From: Sulfuricaulis limicola | GTDB lineage: Bacteria; Pseudomonadota; Gammaproteobacteria; Acidiferrobacterales; Sulfurifustaceae | Assembly (NCBI RefSeq): GCF_002355735.1 | Contig: NZ_AP014879.1 | Coordinates: forward strand, 1,922,001 to 1,986,000 | DNA length: 64,000 bases | Direction: 5' to 3' | Shown here: in pieces, positions 22,322 through 32,524 of the stretch | Layout of the letters: each line of letters begins with the position of its first letter | Position numbering within the stretch: position 1 is the stretch's first letter | Made by a program: the position numbers and the translations under genes | The notes under the pieces: generated by a model | What the model was told of the DNA's origin: nothing | Databases searched by the model: none | The model's input: only the letters and a program-made list of their open reading frames with translations

Positions 22322-25174
22322 TTACGCGATCTGGGACGAAAGTTCCTGCGCCTGCTTCTTCTGCGCCTCGCTGCCTTCCGCCATCACTTCCTGCAGAATG
22401 CTGCGCGCGCCTTCGGCGTCGCCCATGTCGATGTAGGCCTTGGCCAGGTCGAGCTTGGTCGCCGCTTCATCCCACTGCGCCGAGCCCTCGCCATTGCCCG
22501 CCGGAGCGGCGGCTGCTTCCAGATCCATCTCGGCTCCCGCGGCAGGCGCCGCCGGTTCCCATTTGATTTCATTTCCAGCGGGCGCGCCCGGCGCTTCTCC
22601 GCCGCCGACATCGAAATCAAGCCCGCTGTCCGCCGCACCGCCCAGTTCGAGCGATTCAAGACTGGTCTCTTCCTTGGCCCTGGACGGAGTCTCCGGCATC
22701 ATCACCGAGAAGTCATCGCCGCCGGCAGCTGTTTTGTTCGACTCCGGTGCAGGTGACTCGATATCAAAATCGAAGTCACCGGCCAGTTCCGTTTTTGCCG
22801 TTTCGGTGGAAGCGGCCGGAAAATTAACGCCGGATGGTGCGGTGGCTGCCGGCTTGGTGACAGCCTCGGGCCTGGCCGGAGCCGCGCCCGCCGGAGCTTT
22901 GCCCGGAGCGCCGCCACGGAACATCGGGTTGCCCGGATTGAGCTTGCGCCCCATCTCTTCCACTTTGTCCCAGACTTTGCCACCACGCCCGCCTTGTGCG
23001 GCGTAGAGTTCCTCGGCGAGCGTTTCGAACGCGGAAACGTCATTGCGCTGGTGATAAATCTCGAGCAGCTTGAGCTTGATCTCCTGGCGGTCCGGGTTCT
23101 TGACCATGGCCTCCTTGAGAATCTCCTCGGCCGTTTCGTCGCGTCCGTAGGCCAGGTAAACCTCGGCCTCGGCAATCGGATCGACCTCGTCGGTGTGGAT
23201 GTTGCCCATGCCGCCCTGGCTGAAATCGCTGAGGAACGAGGTATCGCCACCGGTGGTCGCGGCCGCCGACTGCTGGCCAACGACAGTGCCGGTGGTCGCC
23301 GGCGATTCGGTGCTGATGGCGTCGGCCGAGAGAATGCTTTCCTCGAATTCCGCGATGGACTTCTGGCGCCGGCGGAAATAGACCAGCGCGATGCCGCCGC
23401 TGAGCAGCACCACGATGCCGATCACGACTGGCACCAGCAGATCGCTCTGCACCGCCTCCAGCACCGTGGCGAGGAAGTCCTTCTCCGGCGGCGGTGCGGG
23501 CGGCGCCGGCGTCTTTTTAGGCGCCACGCGCGCGGGCTTGGCCGGCGGCAGCGGCTCGGCCTTGGCCTGAGCCTGCGGCGCAGGTGCCGTAACAGGTTCC
23601 GCGGGCTTGGGGGCCGGTTCCGCGGGCTTGGCGGCGGGTTCGACCGGTTTGGCTTCGGCCGGCTTTGGCTGTTGCGCCAGGCTCTGGCTTTCCAGATCGA
23701 TCAGGCGCGATTCCTTGCTGAGTTGCGAGCGCACCACGCCGACCTTCTCGCTCAGCTCCTTGTTTTCAAGGCGTTTGGATTCAAGGGATTCCTCCAGCGT
23801 GGCGGCACGGTCCGCCAGCGCCTGCTGCTCACGCGTGGCCGTTTCCTGGGCGGATTCCTTCTCGGCTACCTTCTGGTCCGGCGTGCTCTTTTCCCGCTGC
23901 AGCGTGCTGCGCACGATCTTGAGCAGTTCTTCCTGCCGGTTCTTGTCCACCACGGCCGGAGCCGGTTTCGCCGGCTTGGCCACTTCCTTTGCCGGCACGG
24001 GTGCGGGTGCCGGAACGGGCGCTTCCAACGCAGCTTCTGTCGGTTCCGGAACCTTAACGGCACCACTGGCGCTCGCCAGTTTCAGTTTGTATTCCTGCCA
24101 GGCGCTGTATTGCGCGCGGAATTCCCGGCGCGCCTCGGAGGTCGTGGTCGCTTCCACTGCCTCGCGTTCGGGCATCTTGAGAATCTTGCCCGCCTTCAGG
24201 TTGTTGACGTTGTTGCCGAAAAAAGCGTCCTGGTTGGTGCGGTAGATCGCGAGGATCATCTGCTCGATGCTCACGTCACGATTATCCGCGCGTGCCTGCT
24301 CGGCGATGCGCCACAGCGTGTCGCCACGCTGCACGTTGTACTCCGCCATCTGCGCCTGTGCTGGCACGGCTTCCGGCGCTGCCGGCGGCGGCGCTTCCGG
24401 TGCGGGTTCTGCAGTCGGTGCCGCTTCCAGTGGTTCAACTTTTGGCGCGCCGGGTTCTTCCGGCGGCACGCCCTGAGCCATCTCAGGCGGTCCCAGCTTC
24501 TGCTCTGCCGGCACCGTCTCCGGTGGCGGAACTTGCTGCGCAACTTCTTCCTTGGGAGGTGCTGCTTCGGCTTTGGGTTCTTCGGGTGCTTTCTGTGTTT
24601 CCGGGGCGGCGGCGACGGGCGGAATTTCTTCCTTCATCATGTCCATCGGCGGCGCTTCCGCCACCGGTGCGGGTGGCGCCGGCTGCGTCTCGGGCATTGG
24701 TGCCGGCGCCGGCGGAGTCACCACGGGTGTTTCGACGGGCGCGGCCTTGCCGGCGATTTTATAAGGCGGGTCGATCAGCGCGGTGTACTCGCGCACCAGA
24801 CGACCTCCCGGCCATTCGACTTGCAGCAAAAAATGCAGGAAAGGTTCGTCAATCTGCTGATCGGTGCGAAGCTGGAGGAAATGACGGCCATCGGGTCTCT
24901 GGTCGACCACGAATTTGACTTGCGACAGAAACGGGAGCCGCTCGACACCGGCGGCTTCGAAATCGGCGCGCGAGGCCAGTGCCACGCTGAGCCCCTTCAG
25001 TTCCTTGTCGTTGACGGAAGTGAATTCAATCTCGGCATTGAGCGGTTCGTTCAGAGCGGAGAGAACTTTCAGTTTGCCCAATGCCAGCGCATGACCAACG
25101 GCCGGGAACAGCGCCATGATGCCGACCAGCATCCATCGTGAGAACAGCGCTATTCCCCTCCTGTTCCGAAACAT
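22322..25174 (-). CDS. fimV: FimV/HubP-family polar motility and pilus assembly protein
   Basis: FimV-type proteins organise the cell pole and support type IV pilus assembly through peptidoglycan binding. I chose ATG at MFRNRRGIALFSRW; a TTG eight codons earlier is possible. A signal/anchor is followed by the FimV N-terminal domain (LGKLKVLSALNEPLNAEIEF). A long Pro/Ala/Glu-rich segment follows, then a LysM domain (YNVQRGDTLWRIAEQA, then NVNNLKAGKILKMP) near residues 300-360. Next come a second low-complexity coiled-coil region, a transmembrane helix (LLVPVVIGIVVLLSGGIALVYF) and a cytoplasmic tail. The tail carries the EAEVYLAYGRDETAEEIL TPR unit and the C-terminal FimV motif (KLDLAKAYIDMGDAEGAR). 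The gene is complete. Confidence 0.93.
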   Translation of the reverse strand: MFRNRRGIALFSRWMLVGIMALFPAVGHALALGKLKVLSALNEPLNAEIEFTSVNDKELKGLSVALASRADFEAAGVERLPFLSQVKFVVDQRPDGRHFLQLRTDQQIDEPFLHFLLQVEWPGGRLVREYTALIDPPYKIAGKAAPVETPVVTPPAPAPMPETQPAPPAPVAEAPPMDMMKEEIPPVAAAPETQKAPEEPKAEAAPPKEEVAQQVPPPETVPAEQKLGPPEMAQGVPPEEPGAPKVEPLEAAPTAEPAPEAPPPAAPEAVPAQAQMAEYNVQRGDTLWRIAEQARADNRDVSIEQMILAIYRTNQDAFFGNNVNNLKAGKILKMPEREAVEATTTSEARREFRAQYSAWQEYKLKLASASGAVKVPEPTEAALEAPVPAPAPVPAKEVAKPAKPAPAVVDKNRQEELLKIVRSTLQREKSTPDQKVAEKESAQETATREQQALADRAATLEESLESKRLENKELSEKVGVVRSQLSKESRLIDLESQSLAQQPKPAEAKPVEPAAKPAEPAPKPAEPVTAPAPQAQAKAEPLPPAKPARVAPKKTPAPPAPPPEKDFLATVLEAVQSDLLVPVVIGIVVLLSGGIALVYFRRRQKSIAEFEESILSADAISTESPATTGTVVGQQSAAATTGGDTSFLSDFSQGGMGNIHTDEVDPIAEAEVYLAYGRDETAEEILKEAMVKNPDRQEIKLKLLEIYHQRNDVSAFETLAEELYAAQGGRGGKVWDKVEEMGRKLNPGNPMFRGGAPGKAPAGAAPARPEAVTKPAATAPSGVNFPAASTETAKTELAGDFDFDIESPAPESNKTAAGGDDFSVMMPETPSRAKEETSLESLELGGAADSGLDFDVGGGEAPGAPAGNEIKWEPAAPAAGAEMDLEAAAAPAGNGEGSAQWDEAATKLDLAKAYIDMGDAEGARSILQEVMAEGSEAQKKQAQELSSQIA

Positions 25175-25516
25175 CCTGTACACCCCTCTTGTAGTCAACG
25201 GGTTTCCTTGTCCAAAGGCCTTATAAGACCGGGAGTTAGGTCAATAAATAGCAATACTTTTTACAAACCTCAACTAACTATAGCGTACAGATGTATTTTT
25301 ACCAGACATCTGGCGGCCGGCAAACTGCCGTACACCCCTGAATTTGGCTGGAAAATGAGGCTACCCACCCGTTTGGCGGCCACGCGTATGCGAAGTCAGG
25401 TTTCGGCCGGTTTTCTGCGCGTGGTCCGCTTTCTTTTTTTATAGTCGCGCTGCCGGCCGACGGCAAATGTGCCGCCAGGCCCGCATTTCAAGCGGTAAAA
25501 CCGGGAATTTCTGGAG
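25175..25516. other. Non-coding interval between asd and fimV
   Basis: The 342 bases hold no convincing gene. The fimV-proximal half is A/T-rich, including TTGACC and TATAAG on the minus strand, but with only 13 bases between them. It presumably carries the fimV promoter, though I cannot place it. I see no clear terminator hairpin with a U-run after asd. Confidence 0.5.
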
Positions 25517-26632
25517 TTACCGGCTCTCCAGCAGGATGCGCAGCATGCGCCGCAGCGGCTCGGCCGCGCCCCACAGGAGCTGGTCGCCGACCGTGAAGGC
25601 GCCCAGGTAATCCATGCCCATGTTCAGCTTGCGCAGGCGACCCACCGGCACCGTCAGCGTGCCCGTCACCGCCGCCGGGGTGAGCTCGCGCATGCTCTTG
25701 TCGCGGTCGTTCGGCACCACCTTCACCCACGCGTTGTGCGCGGCCAGCATGGCATTGATCTCGTCCATCGGCACGTCGCGCTTGAGCTTGATGGTGAACG
25801 CCTGGCTGTGGCAGCGCATGGCGCCGACGCGCACGCAGATGCCGTCGATCGGGATTGGCTGCCCGGAACGACCGAGGATCTTGTTGGTCTCGGCCTGGCC
25901 CTTCCATTCCTCTTTCGATTGTCCGCTGTCGAGTTGCTTATCTATATAAGGAATGATCGAGCCGGCGAGAGGAACGCCGAAGAATTCCTTCGGGTACTTG
26001 TCACCGCGGATATGATCGGCAACCGCACGGTCGATATCCAGAATCGCCGACGCCGGGTCGTCGAGTTTATCCTTCACGGCCGCATGGATGCTGCCCATCT
26101 GTTTCACCAGCTCGCGCATGTTGTTGGCGCCGGCACCGGAGGCGGCCTGGTAGGTCATGGAGGTCATCCACTCGATGAGTCCGGCCTTGAACAACCCGCC
26201 GAGCGCCATGAGCATGAGCGACACCGTGCAGTTGCCGCCGATGTAATTCAACACGTCGTTTTTGAGTCCGGCCTTGATGACATCCAAGTTGACCGGATCG
26301 AGGATGATGATCGCATCCTTGTCCATGCGCAGGCTCGAAGCCGCGTCGATCCAGTAACCCTTCCAGCCGGCGGCGCGCAGTTTGGGAAATATCTCGGAGG
26401 TGTACTCGCCGCCCTGACAGGTGATGATGACGTCCATCGCCTTCAGTTCATTGATGCTCTTCGCGTCCTTGAGCGGCGGCACGTCCTTGCCGATCGCGGG
26501 GCCCTTGCCGCCGACGTTCGACGTGGTGAAGAACACCGGCTCGATGAGATCGAAATCCTTCTCCGCCTGCATGCGGCCCATGAGCACCGAACCCACCATG
26601 CCGCGCCAACCTACCAGACCTACCCGCTTCAT
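25517..26632 (-). CDS. asd: Aspartate-semialdehyde dehydrogenase
   Basis: Reduces aspartyl phosphate to aspartate semialdehyde, the branch point to lysine/diaminopimelate, methionine and threonine. The start [18 protein letters not shown] is supported by a GAGG eight bases upstream; a Met two codons earlier leaves too little spacing. The catalytic Cys is in [11 protein letters not shown]. The Gln/Gly loop is [17 protein letters not shown] and the hydride-relay His region [11 protein letters not shown]. The 371-residue length and sequence match the gammaproteobacterial Asd class. It follows leuB in the leuC-leuD-leuB-asd order common in these bacteria. Confidence 0.97.
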   Translation of the reverse strand: MKRVGLVGWRGMVGSVLMGRMQAEKDFDLIEPVFFTTSNVGGKGPAIGKDVPPLKDAKSINELKAMDVIITCQGGEYTSEIFPKLRAAGWKGYWIDAASSLRMDKDAIIILDPVNLDVIKAGLKNDVLNYIGGNCTVSLMLMALGGLFKAGLIEWMTSMTYQAASGAGANNMRELVKQMGSIHAAVKDKLDDPASAILDIDRAVADHIRGDKYPKEFFGVPLAGSIIPYIDKQLDSGQSKEEWKGQAETNKILGRSGQPIPIDGICVRVGAMRCHSQAFTIKLKRDVPMDEINAMLAAHNAWVKVVPNDRDKSMRELTPAAVTGTLTVPVGRLRKLNMGMDYLGAFTVGDQLLWGAAEPLRRMLRILLESR

Positions 26633-26657
26633 CGTCATATCCTCGTCAAATTATTCG

Positions 26658-27731
26658 TTAAAGCGCCGCCGCCACGGCGTCGCCCATTTCTTTCGTTCCG
26701 GCTTTCTGCGTGCCTACGGTGTGAATGTCGCCCGTACGCAAGCCCTGGTCGAGTACTTTAGACACCGCTTGTTCGATCTTGTCAGCGAGCCTGGGCTCGT
26801 TGAGCGTGTAGCGCAGCATCATCGCGGCTGAAAGTATGGTCGCGAGCGGATTGGCCACGCCCTTCCCCGCGATGTCCGGGGCCGAGCCGTGGATCGGCTC
26901 GTACATGCCCTTGTTGGCGCTGTCCAGCGAGGCCGACGGCAGCATGCCGATGGAACCCGTGAGCATGGCCGCCTCGTCCGACAGGATATCGCCGAAGATA
27001 TTGCCGGTCACAATGACGTCGAACTGCTTGGGCGCGCGCACCAGCTGCATCGCGGCGTTGTCCACGTACATGTGCGAAAGCTCGATATCCGGATAATCCT
27101 TCGCCACCCGCAGCACCACCTCGCGCCACAAGCCGGAGGTCTCCAACACGTTGGCCTTCTCCACCGAGCAGAGCTTCTTGTGGCGCTTGCGCGCGGCCTC
27201 GAACGCCACCCGCGCTACGCGCTCCACCTCGTGCTCGGAGTACACCATGGTGTTGAATCCCTGGCGCTCGCCGTTGGCCAGCGTACGTACCCCGCGCGGC
27301 TCGCCGAAATAAATGTCGCCAGTCAGCTCGCGCACGATCAGCAGGTCGAGCCCCGCAACGACCTCGGGCTTCAGTGTCGAGGCCGAGGCCAGCTGCGGAT
27401 AGAGTATCGCCGGACGCAGGTTGGCGAACAGTTTCAACTCCGCGCGCAGGCCCAGCAGGGCCTTTTCCGGGCGCAACTCGCGCGGCAGCGTATCCCACTG
27501 AGTGCCGCCCACGGCGCCGAGCAGCACGGCATCCGCCTGTTTTGCCAGTTTCAGCGTGGCATCCGGCAGCGGATGCTTGTGCATGTCATAGGCGGTGCCG
27601 CCCACCGGGGCGGTCTCCATTTCGATCTTGAGGCCGAAACCCCGGCGCAGGCGCTCCAACACCTTGACCGCTTCGGCTACTACTTCCGGCCCAATCCCGT
27701 CGCCGGGCAATACCGCAATCTTCTTGGTCAT
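26658..27731 (-). CDS. leuB: 3-isopropylmalate dehydrogenase
   Basis: Oxidatively decarboxylates 3-isopropylmalate in leucine synthesis. The start [21 protein letters not shown] gives 357 residues; codons further upstream are not protein-like. Substrate and metal residues are in [28 protein letters not shown] and the Asp cluster [15 protein letters not shown]. The NAD site [15 protein letters not shown] is intact. It lies ten bases after leuD. Confidence 0.98.
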   Translation of the reverse strand: MTKKIAVLPGDGIGPEVVAEAVKVLERLRRGFGLKIEMETAPVGGTAYDMHKHPLPDATLKLAKQADAVLLGAVGGTQWDTLPRELRPEKALLGLRAELKLFANLRPAILYPQLASASTLKPEVVAGLDLLIVRELTGDIYFGEPRGVRTLANGERQGFNTMVYSEHEVERVARVAFEAARKRHKKLCSVEKANVLETSGLWREVVLRVAKDYPDIELSHMYVDNAAMQLVRAPKQFDVIVTGNIFGDILSDEAAMLTGSIGMLPSASLDSANKGMYEPIHGSAPDIAGKGVANPLATILSAAMMLRYTLNEPRLADKIEQAVSKVLDQGLRTGDIHTVGTQKAGTKEMGDAVAAAL

Positions 27732-27741
27732 CGTATGTTTC

Positions 27742-28383
27742 CTATTTGGCGAAAAGCCACGGCGCTTCCTGCCGGCGCCGCGCTTCGTAAGCCCTGATCT
27801 CGTCCACATGCTGCAGGGTGAGACCGATGTCATCGAGCCCGTTCAGCAGGCAGTGCTTGCGGAAGGCATCGATATCAAATTTGAACTGCTTGCCCGAGGG
27901 TGTTGCGACGGTCTGCGCGGCAAGATTGACGGTCAGACGATAACCCGGCGTGGCTTCAGTCTCGCGGAACAGCTGGTCCACGACAGCACGATCGAGCACG
28001 ATCGGCAACAATCCGTTCTTGAAACTGTTGTTGTAAAAAATATCGGCGTAGCTCGGCGCGATGATGGCACGGAAGCCGTAGTCCATCAGCGCCCACGGTG
28101 CGTGCTCGCGCGAGGAACCGCAGCCGAAGTTGTCACGCGCCAGCAAAACCTGCGCGCCTTGGTAGCGCGACTGGTTCAATACGAAGTCCGGATTGAGGCG
28201 GCGCTTGCCGTGGTCCATGCCCGGCTCGCCCGGATCGAGGTAACGCCAGTCGTCGAACAGGGTCGGTCCGAAGCCGGTGCGCTTGATCGATTTCAGGTAT
28301 TGCTTCGGGATGATCGCGTCCGTGTCCACGTTGGCGCGGTCGAGCGGCATCGCGAGACCATTGAGTTTTTCAAACTTTTGCAT
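27742..28383 (-). CDS. leuD: 3-isopropylmalate dehydratase small subunit
   Basis: Partners LeuC in isomerising 2- to 3-isopropylmalate. The 213-residue protein begins [20 protein letters not shown]. It has [13 protein letters not shown], the swivelling-domain motif [14 protein letters not shown] and [13 protein letters not shown]. The start codon overlaps the leuC stop by one base (TGATG), ensuring coupled production of the two subunits. Confidence 0.98.
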   Translation of the reverse strand: MQKFEKLNGLAMPLDRANVDTDAIIPKQYLKSIKRTGFGPTLFDDWRYLDPGEPGMDHGKRRLNPDFVLNQSRYQGAQVLLARDNFGCGSSREHAPWALMDYGFRAIIAPSYADIFYNNSFKNGLLPIVLDRAVVDQLFRETEATPGYRLTVNLAAQTVATPSGKQFKFDIDAFRKHCLLNGLDDIGLTLQHVDEIRAYEARRRQEAPWLFAK

Positions 28384-29789
28384 CAGTGAAATTCTCGTAC
28401 GTCCACAAAATGCCCGGCGATCGCCGCGGCCGCGGCCATGGCGGGGCTGACCAGATGCGTGCGCCCGCCGGCGCCCTGGCGGCCTTCAAAATTGCGGTTC
28501 GAGGTCGAAGCGCAGCGCTCGCCCGGTTCGAGCCGGTCGGCGTTCATGGCGAGGCACATGGAACAGCCCGGCTCGCGCCACTCGAATCCTGCATCGCGGA
28601 AAATTTTATCCAGGCCTTCCTTCTCGGCCTGCGTCTTCACCAGGCCTGAGCCCGGCACCACCATCGCGAGCTTGATGTTGTGCGCCACTTTCTTTCCTTT
28701 CACCACATTTGCCGCAGCGCGCAAATCCTCGATGCGCGAGTTGGTGCACGAACCGATGAAAATCTTGTCGAGCGTAATGGCGTGCATCGGCGTGCCCGGC
28801 TGGAGACCCATGTACTTGAGCGCCTGTTGCATGCTGCCACGCTTGACGGTGTCGGACTCTTTCTCCGGATCGGGCACGGCGCCGTCCACCGGCACCACCA
28901 TCTCGGGCGAGGTGCCCCAGGTCACCTGTGGCTTGATGTCGGCGGCATTGAGCACGACTTCCTTATCGAACTTCGCGTCCGGATCGCTGTGCAGTTCACG
29001 CCAAGCTTTCGCTGCCTGTTCCCACATCGCACCCTTGGGCGCGTAGGGCCGGCCGCGGAAATATTCGACGGTCTTGTCATCCACCGCGATCATTCCGGCG
29101 CGCGCACCAGCCTCGATGGCCATGTTGCACACCGTCATGCGGCCCTCGACCGAAAGCTGTCCGATGGCTTCACCGGCGAATTCGATGGCGTGGCCGGTGC
29201 CGCCGGCGGTGCCGATCCTGCCGATGATCGCGAGCACGATGTCCTTGGCGGTGATGCCGGGCGGAAGCTTGCCCTCGACCCGTACGCGCATGTTTTTCGC
29301 CTTCTTCAAAATCAGGCATTGCGTGGCGAGCACATGCTCCACCTCGGAGGTGCCGATGCCGAAGGCAAGCGCGCCGAAGGCGCCGTGGGTCGAGGTGTGT
29401 GAATCGCCGCACACCACGGTCATGCCCGGCAGGGTCGCGCCCTGCTCCGGACCGATCACATGCACGATCCCCTGGCGGGCGTCGTGCATGCCGAATTCGG
29501 TGATGCCGTAATCGTGGCAGTTCTGGTCAAGGGTCTCGACTTGCAGGCGCGACACCGGGTCGGCGATGCCACTGGCGCGGTCCGTGGTCGGGACGTTGTG
29601 ATCCGCGGTGGCGAGATTGGCATCGATGCGCCAGACCTTGCGTGAGGCCAGGCGAAGGCCCTCAAACGCCTGCGGACTGGTCACTTCGTGAACCAGGTGG
29701 CGATCGATATAGATGAGCGCGGTGCCGTCATCGTTATGACGCACCACATGCGCATCCCAAAGCTTGTCGTAGAGAGTCTTTCCGGCCAT
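28383..29789 (-). CDS. leuC: 3-isopropylmalate dehydratase large subunit
   Basis: Iron-sulfur hydro-lyase of the leucine pathway. The start [16 protein letters not shown] is chosen over a TTG ten codons upstream because it matches the family N-terminus and length (468 residues). Cluster ligands are the Cys in [14 protein letters not shown] and the pair in [35 protein letters not shown] is the substrate/cluster region. It is the first gene of leuC-leuD-leuB-asd, divergent from a LysR regulator gene only 94 bases away. Confidence 0.98.
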   Translation of the reverse strand: MAGKTLYDKLWDAHVVRHNDDGTALIYIDRHLVHEVTSPQAFEGLRLASRKVWRIDANLATADHNVPTTDRASGIADPVSRLQVETLDQNCHDYGITEFGMHDARQGIVHVIGPEQGATLPGMTVVCGDSHTSTHGAFGALAFGIGTSEVEHVLATQCLILKKAKNMRVRVEGKLPPGITAKDIVLAIIGRIGTAGGTGHAIEFAGEAIGQLSVEGRMTVCNMAIEAGARAGMIAVDDKTVEYFRGRPYAPKGAMWEQAAKAWRELHSDPDAKFDKEVVLNAADIKPQVTWGTSPEMVVPVDGAVPDPEKESDTVKRGSMQQALKYMGLQPGTPMHAITLDKIFIGSCTNSRIEDLRAAANVVKGKKVAHNIKLAMVVPGSGLVKTQAEKEGLDKIFRDAGFEWREPGCSMCLAMNADRLEPGERCASTSNRNFEGRQGAGGRTHLVSPAMAAAAAIAGHFVDVREFH

Positions 29790-29883
29790 GGCAGCCAACA
29801 AGGGTGAAGAATTGGGCAAATTCTAGGCGCGGGGAACTAATAACACAAATTCATGTTTATCATGTAATATATTCTATTAAGTT
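29790..29883. promoter_or_regulatory. Shared regulatory region between leuC and lysR
   Basis: Ninety-four mostly A/T-rich bases separate divergent starts, the standard arrangement for LysR control of a neighbouring operon. The segment TTCATGTTTATCATGTAATATATTC contains a direct CATG repeat and loose T-N11-A-like symmetry near 29851-29870, a candidate operator. No firm -10/-35 pair can be fixed for either side. Confidence 0.5.
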
Positions 29884-30759
29884 ATGGATATATCCGCCTT
29901 GCAAGCCTTCCTAGCCGTGGCCGAATCCGGGTCGTTTTCCCGCGCGGCTGAACGCATTTACCTGACCCAGCCCGCCATCAGCAAGCGCATTGCCGCGCTG
30001 GAAAAGGAGATCGGGGCACGCCTGTTCGACCGCATCGGCCGCGGCATTCACCTGACCCCTGCCGGGGAAGCGCTGCTGGGCCGGGCCCGCAACGTGCTGA
30101 AGGAGCTGGAGGACGTCAAACGCGGCATTACCAATCTTTCCGGCAACATTTCCGGCGAACTCCTGCTGGCCACCAGCCACCATATCGGCCTGCACCGGCT
30201 ACCGGGGCTGCTCAAGCGTTTTCACGAAACCTATACGCAGGTGCACCTGAATCTGCAGTTCATGGACTCGGAAAAGGCCTGCCAGGGTGTAGCCCGCGGC
30301 GATCTGGAGCTGGCCGTGGTCACCCTGCCGCCCGAAACCGCCGCGCCCCTGAAAACCGAGAAAATCTGGGACGATCCGCTGGATATCGTGGTCAGCCCCG
30401 GGCATCCGTTGGCGCGGGAATTGCACGTTACTTTGAACAGATTGCTGGATTACCCGGCCATTCTGCCGGGTCCCGGGACTTATACCCGGGAGATCATCCT
30501 GAATGCCTTCGGCCGCCTGCGCGACCGGATTCAGGTCGGGATGGCCACCAATTATCTGGAAGTGCTGAAAATGCTGGCGACGATCGGTCTCGGGTGGAGT
30601 GCGCTTCCACGGACTATGATTGATGCAGGGCTGAACGTGGTCCGGATTGAAAAGGTGGAGATACGGCGTGAACTGGGCATTGTTACCCATGAGAAACGCA
30701 CTCTCTCCAACGCCGGTCAGGCGATGATACGAATAATTCGGGAAAACAAAACAAAATGA
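29884..30759 (+). CDS. LysR-family transcriptional regulator
   Basis: DNA-binding regulator of 291 residues. The N-terminal winged helix-turn-helix (LQAFLAVAESGSFSRAAERI, then LTQPAISKRIAALEKEIG and LFDRIGRGIHLTPAG) is canonical. The effector domain from about residue 90 has the usual two-lobe pattern. The gene is divergent from leuC, so control of the leucine genes is a reasonable inference; the effector may be a leucine-pathway intermediate, but nothing in the sequence proves it. Its stop overlaps the next gene by four bases, coupling the two. Confidence 0.93.
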   Translation: MDISALQAFLAVAESGSFSRAAERIYLTQPAISKRIAALEKEIGARLFDRIGRGIHLTPAGEALLGRARNVLKELEDVKRGITNLSGNISGELLLATSHHIGLHRLPGLLKRFHETYTQVHLNLQFMDSEKACQGVARGDLELAVVTLPPETAAPLKTEKIWDDPLDIVVSPGHPLARELHVTLNRLLDYPAILPGPGTYTREIILNAFGRLRDRIQVGMATNYLEVLKMLATIGLGWSALPRTMIDAGLNVVRIEKVEIRRELGIVTHEKRTLSNAGQAMIRIIRENKTK

Positions 30760-31175
30760 ATTTTAAAGAGTTGCTGGAACAGCTGGAAGAACACCTGGGC
30801 TTTCACCAGTTCCCGGTGAATCCGGCCGCGACCAACATCAAGGACGTGTTCGAGGGCACCCCGCTGCACCACGACCTGATGACGCGCCTGGTGCGCGCGA
30901 TTTATGTCTCAAATGCCTGCCGCGTCCTGACCGATCCGGTGAAGCTGGACAAAACCTTTCAGGCGCTCACGCCGATCCGCCAGGAGATCCTGCGCGCCGC
31001 GCGCACCGACGTGGACCTCTACCGCGTGCTCGACGAGCTCGGCGCCGCGCTGAATCAGATCTTCGCCGAGAGCATGGTAGCGAAGAAAATGGCCGGGCCC
31101 GTGGTACGACGCACCGCCGAAATCATCCCGCTCTCCGCCTACCGCCACCTGCGCAAGCTCAAGACCTCGGCTTAG
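30756..31175 (+). CDS. Conserved hypothetical protein coupled to lysR
   Basis: The 139-residue protein is predicted to be soluble and mostly helical, with no signal peptide or membrane segment. It begins MNFKELLEQLEEHLGFHQFP and ends in a basic helix (YRHLRKLKTSA). The ATG overlaps the lysR stop (ATGA), so it is translated from the same mRNA. I do not recognise a family. The context suggests an accessory to the regulator or a neighbour sharing its promoter. Confidence 0.75.
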   Translation: MNFKELLEQLEEHLGFHQFPVNPAATNIKDVFEGTPLHHDLMTRLVRAIYVSNACRVLTDPVKLDKTFQALTPIRQEILRAARTDVDLYRVLDELGAALNQIFAESMVAKKMAGPVVRRTAEIIPLSAYRHLRKLKTSA

Positions 31176-31186
31176 AAATCTCCAAT

Positions 31187-31221
31187 TCCGTTCGTACTGA
31201 GCTTGTCGAAGTACGAACGGA
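31187..31221. repeat. Dispersed palindrome (TCCGTTCGTACTGAGC type)
   Basis: A stem of TCCGTTCGTAC/GTACGAACGGA with a GAGCTTGTCGAA-like loop follows the hypothetical gene after lysR. Sequences of this type, with TGAGCTTGTCGAAG at the loop, recur in many proteobacterial genomes. It may end the upstream transcript, though there is no U-run. Confidence 0.7.
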
Positions 31222-31245
31222 CTCACAACAAATTTTCAACTTTTT

Positions 31246-31286
31246 CATGTAGGTTGGGGTGAGCGAAGCGAACCCCAACCTACATG
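31246..31286. repeat. Dispersed palindrome (CATGTAGGTTGGGGTGAGC), short copy
   Basis: The 41-base near-perfect palindrome has arms CATGTAGGTTGGGGT and ACCCCAACCTACATG-like around GAGCGAAGCGA. A longer member of the same family, with an insert in the loop, lies at 63,076-63,165. It sits between two convergent genes. Confidence 0.8.
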
Positions 31287-31296
31287 ATTGCGATAT

Positions 31297-32445
31297 TCAC
31301 GCCTTCGGTTTGATAAACAACCACGCAACCAGAAACGCCGCGCCCGCGGCTCCAGCCGCGATGTTGAAACTCACCGTCGGGCCCAGCGTGGCCCAGGCGT
31401 GACCGCTGTACAAGCTCCCCACCGCCCCGCCGATCCCGAAGCTGAGACTGCCATAAATCGCCTGACCGCGATGCTGATGTCTGCCCGTGAAAAACCGGTG
31501 TACCAGCTGCATGGCCGTGGCGTGAAAACTGCCGAACGTGGCCGCGTGCAGCGCCTGCGCCAGCGCCAGCACTAGAATATTCTCCGGATAATGGCCGATG
31601 AGCAGCCAGCGTATTGCCGCGAGCAGGAAACTGGCAACCAGCACCGCGCGCAGCGATACGCGCGTCAACAGGCGCTGCATCAGCAGGAACACGCCGATCT
31701 CGCACACCACGGCGAAGGCCCACAACATCCCGATCACGGTCTTGGAGTAGCCGTAGCCTTCGAGATAAATGGAATAAAAGGTGTAGTACGGCCCGTGACT
31801 GATCTGCATCAGCAAACAGGCCAGCAGGAACGCGAACACCTCGGGTCGCAGTAATGCCTCGCGAAACCGCCCGGCGTGCTCCACCGCGCCTTTCATTTCC
31901 GACTCCGGCAGCGTCAGGCTGAACAGCCAGATGCCGAACATCAGCGACAACAGTGACGGCAACACCCACCACGGGCCGTGGACGTCGATCACCGGACCCA
32001 GCAGCAGCACCGACACGATGAAGCCGATCGAACCCCACAGGCGCACGCGCCCGTAGGCGCCCGGCTGCGTTGCCGTATGCCGCATGACGAATACTTCGAG
32101 CAGCGGCAGCGAGGCGTGCCAGAAAAAACTGAACAGCAGCATGACCGCGGCCAGCCACCAGAACGACGCGCCGAAAAAGACGCCGCCGAAGGCCACGACC
32201 GTAAGCAGCGACGCCAGCCGCACCACCGCCATGCGCTGCTCGCGATGATCCGCGATCCAGCCCCACACCACCGGCGCCACGATGCGCGAGAACATGAGAA
32301 TGGCGACGAGGTTGCCGATGTCCACCGGCGCGAAACCGGCGGACTGGAGATACAGGCTCCAGTACGGCACCAGCACGCCGAGCGTGGCAAAATAGAAAAA
32401 ATAAAAACCGGAGAGGCGCCAGTAAGGCATGGAATTACGATCCAA
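31297..32445 (-). CDS. MFS transporter, 3-phenylpropionate permease (HcaT)-like family
   Basis: Inner-membrane secondary transporter of 382 residues with about twelve hydrophobic segments. The start region YWRLSGFYFFYFATLGVLVPYWSLYL, the loop GWIADHREQRMAV, the motif GRVRLWGSIGFIV and SHGPYYTFYSIYLEGYGYS match the HcaT/LacY-like MFS subgroup. The substrate cannot be read from sequence, and no aromatic-catabolism genes are nearby. A second Met five codons in (MPYWRL) is an alternative start. It converges on the repeat-containing interval after lysR. Confidence 0.88.
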   Translation of the reverse strand: MDRNSMPYWRLSGFYFFYFATLGVLVPYWSLYLQSAGFAPVDIGNLVAILMFSRIVAPVVWGWIADHREQRMAVVRLASLLTVVAFGGVFFGASFWWLAAVMLLFSFFWHASLPLLEVFVMRHTATQPGAYGRVRLWGSIGFIVSVLLLGPVIDVHGPWWVLPSLLSLMFGIWLFSLTLPESEMKGAVEHAGRFREALLRPEVFAFLLACLLMQISHGPYYTFYSIYLEGYGYSKTVIGMLWAFAVVCEIGVFLLMQRLLTRVSLRAVLVASFLLAAIRWLLIGHYPENILVLALAQALHAATFGSFHATAMQLVHRFFTGRHQHRGQAIYGSLSFGIGGAVGSLYSGHAWATLGPTVSFNIAAGAAGAAFLVAWLFIKPKA

Positions 32446-32524
32446 GGTCAGAGCACTTGAAATCGAAAGGCAATTTTACTTCTTAACTACTCTGATGCCT
32501 TGATCACAATACATAGTTTGGATG

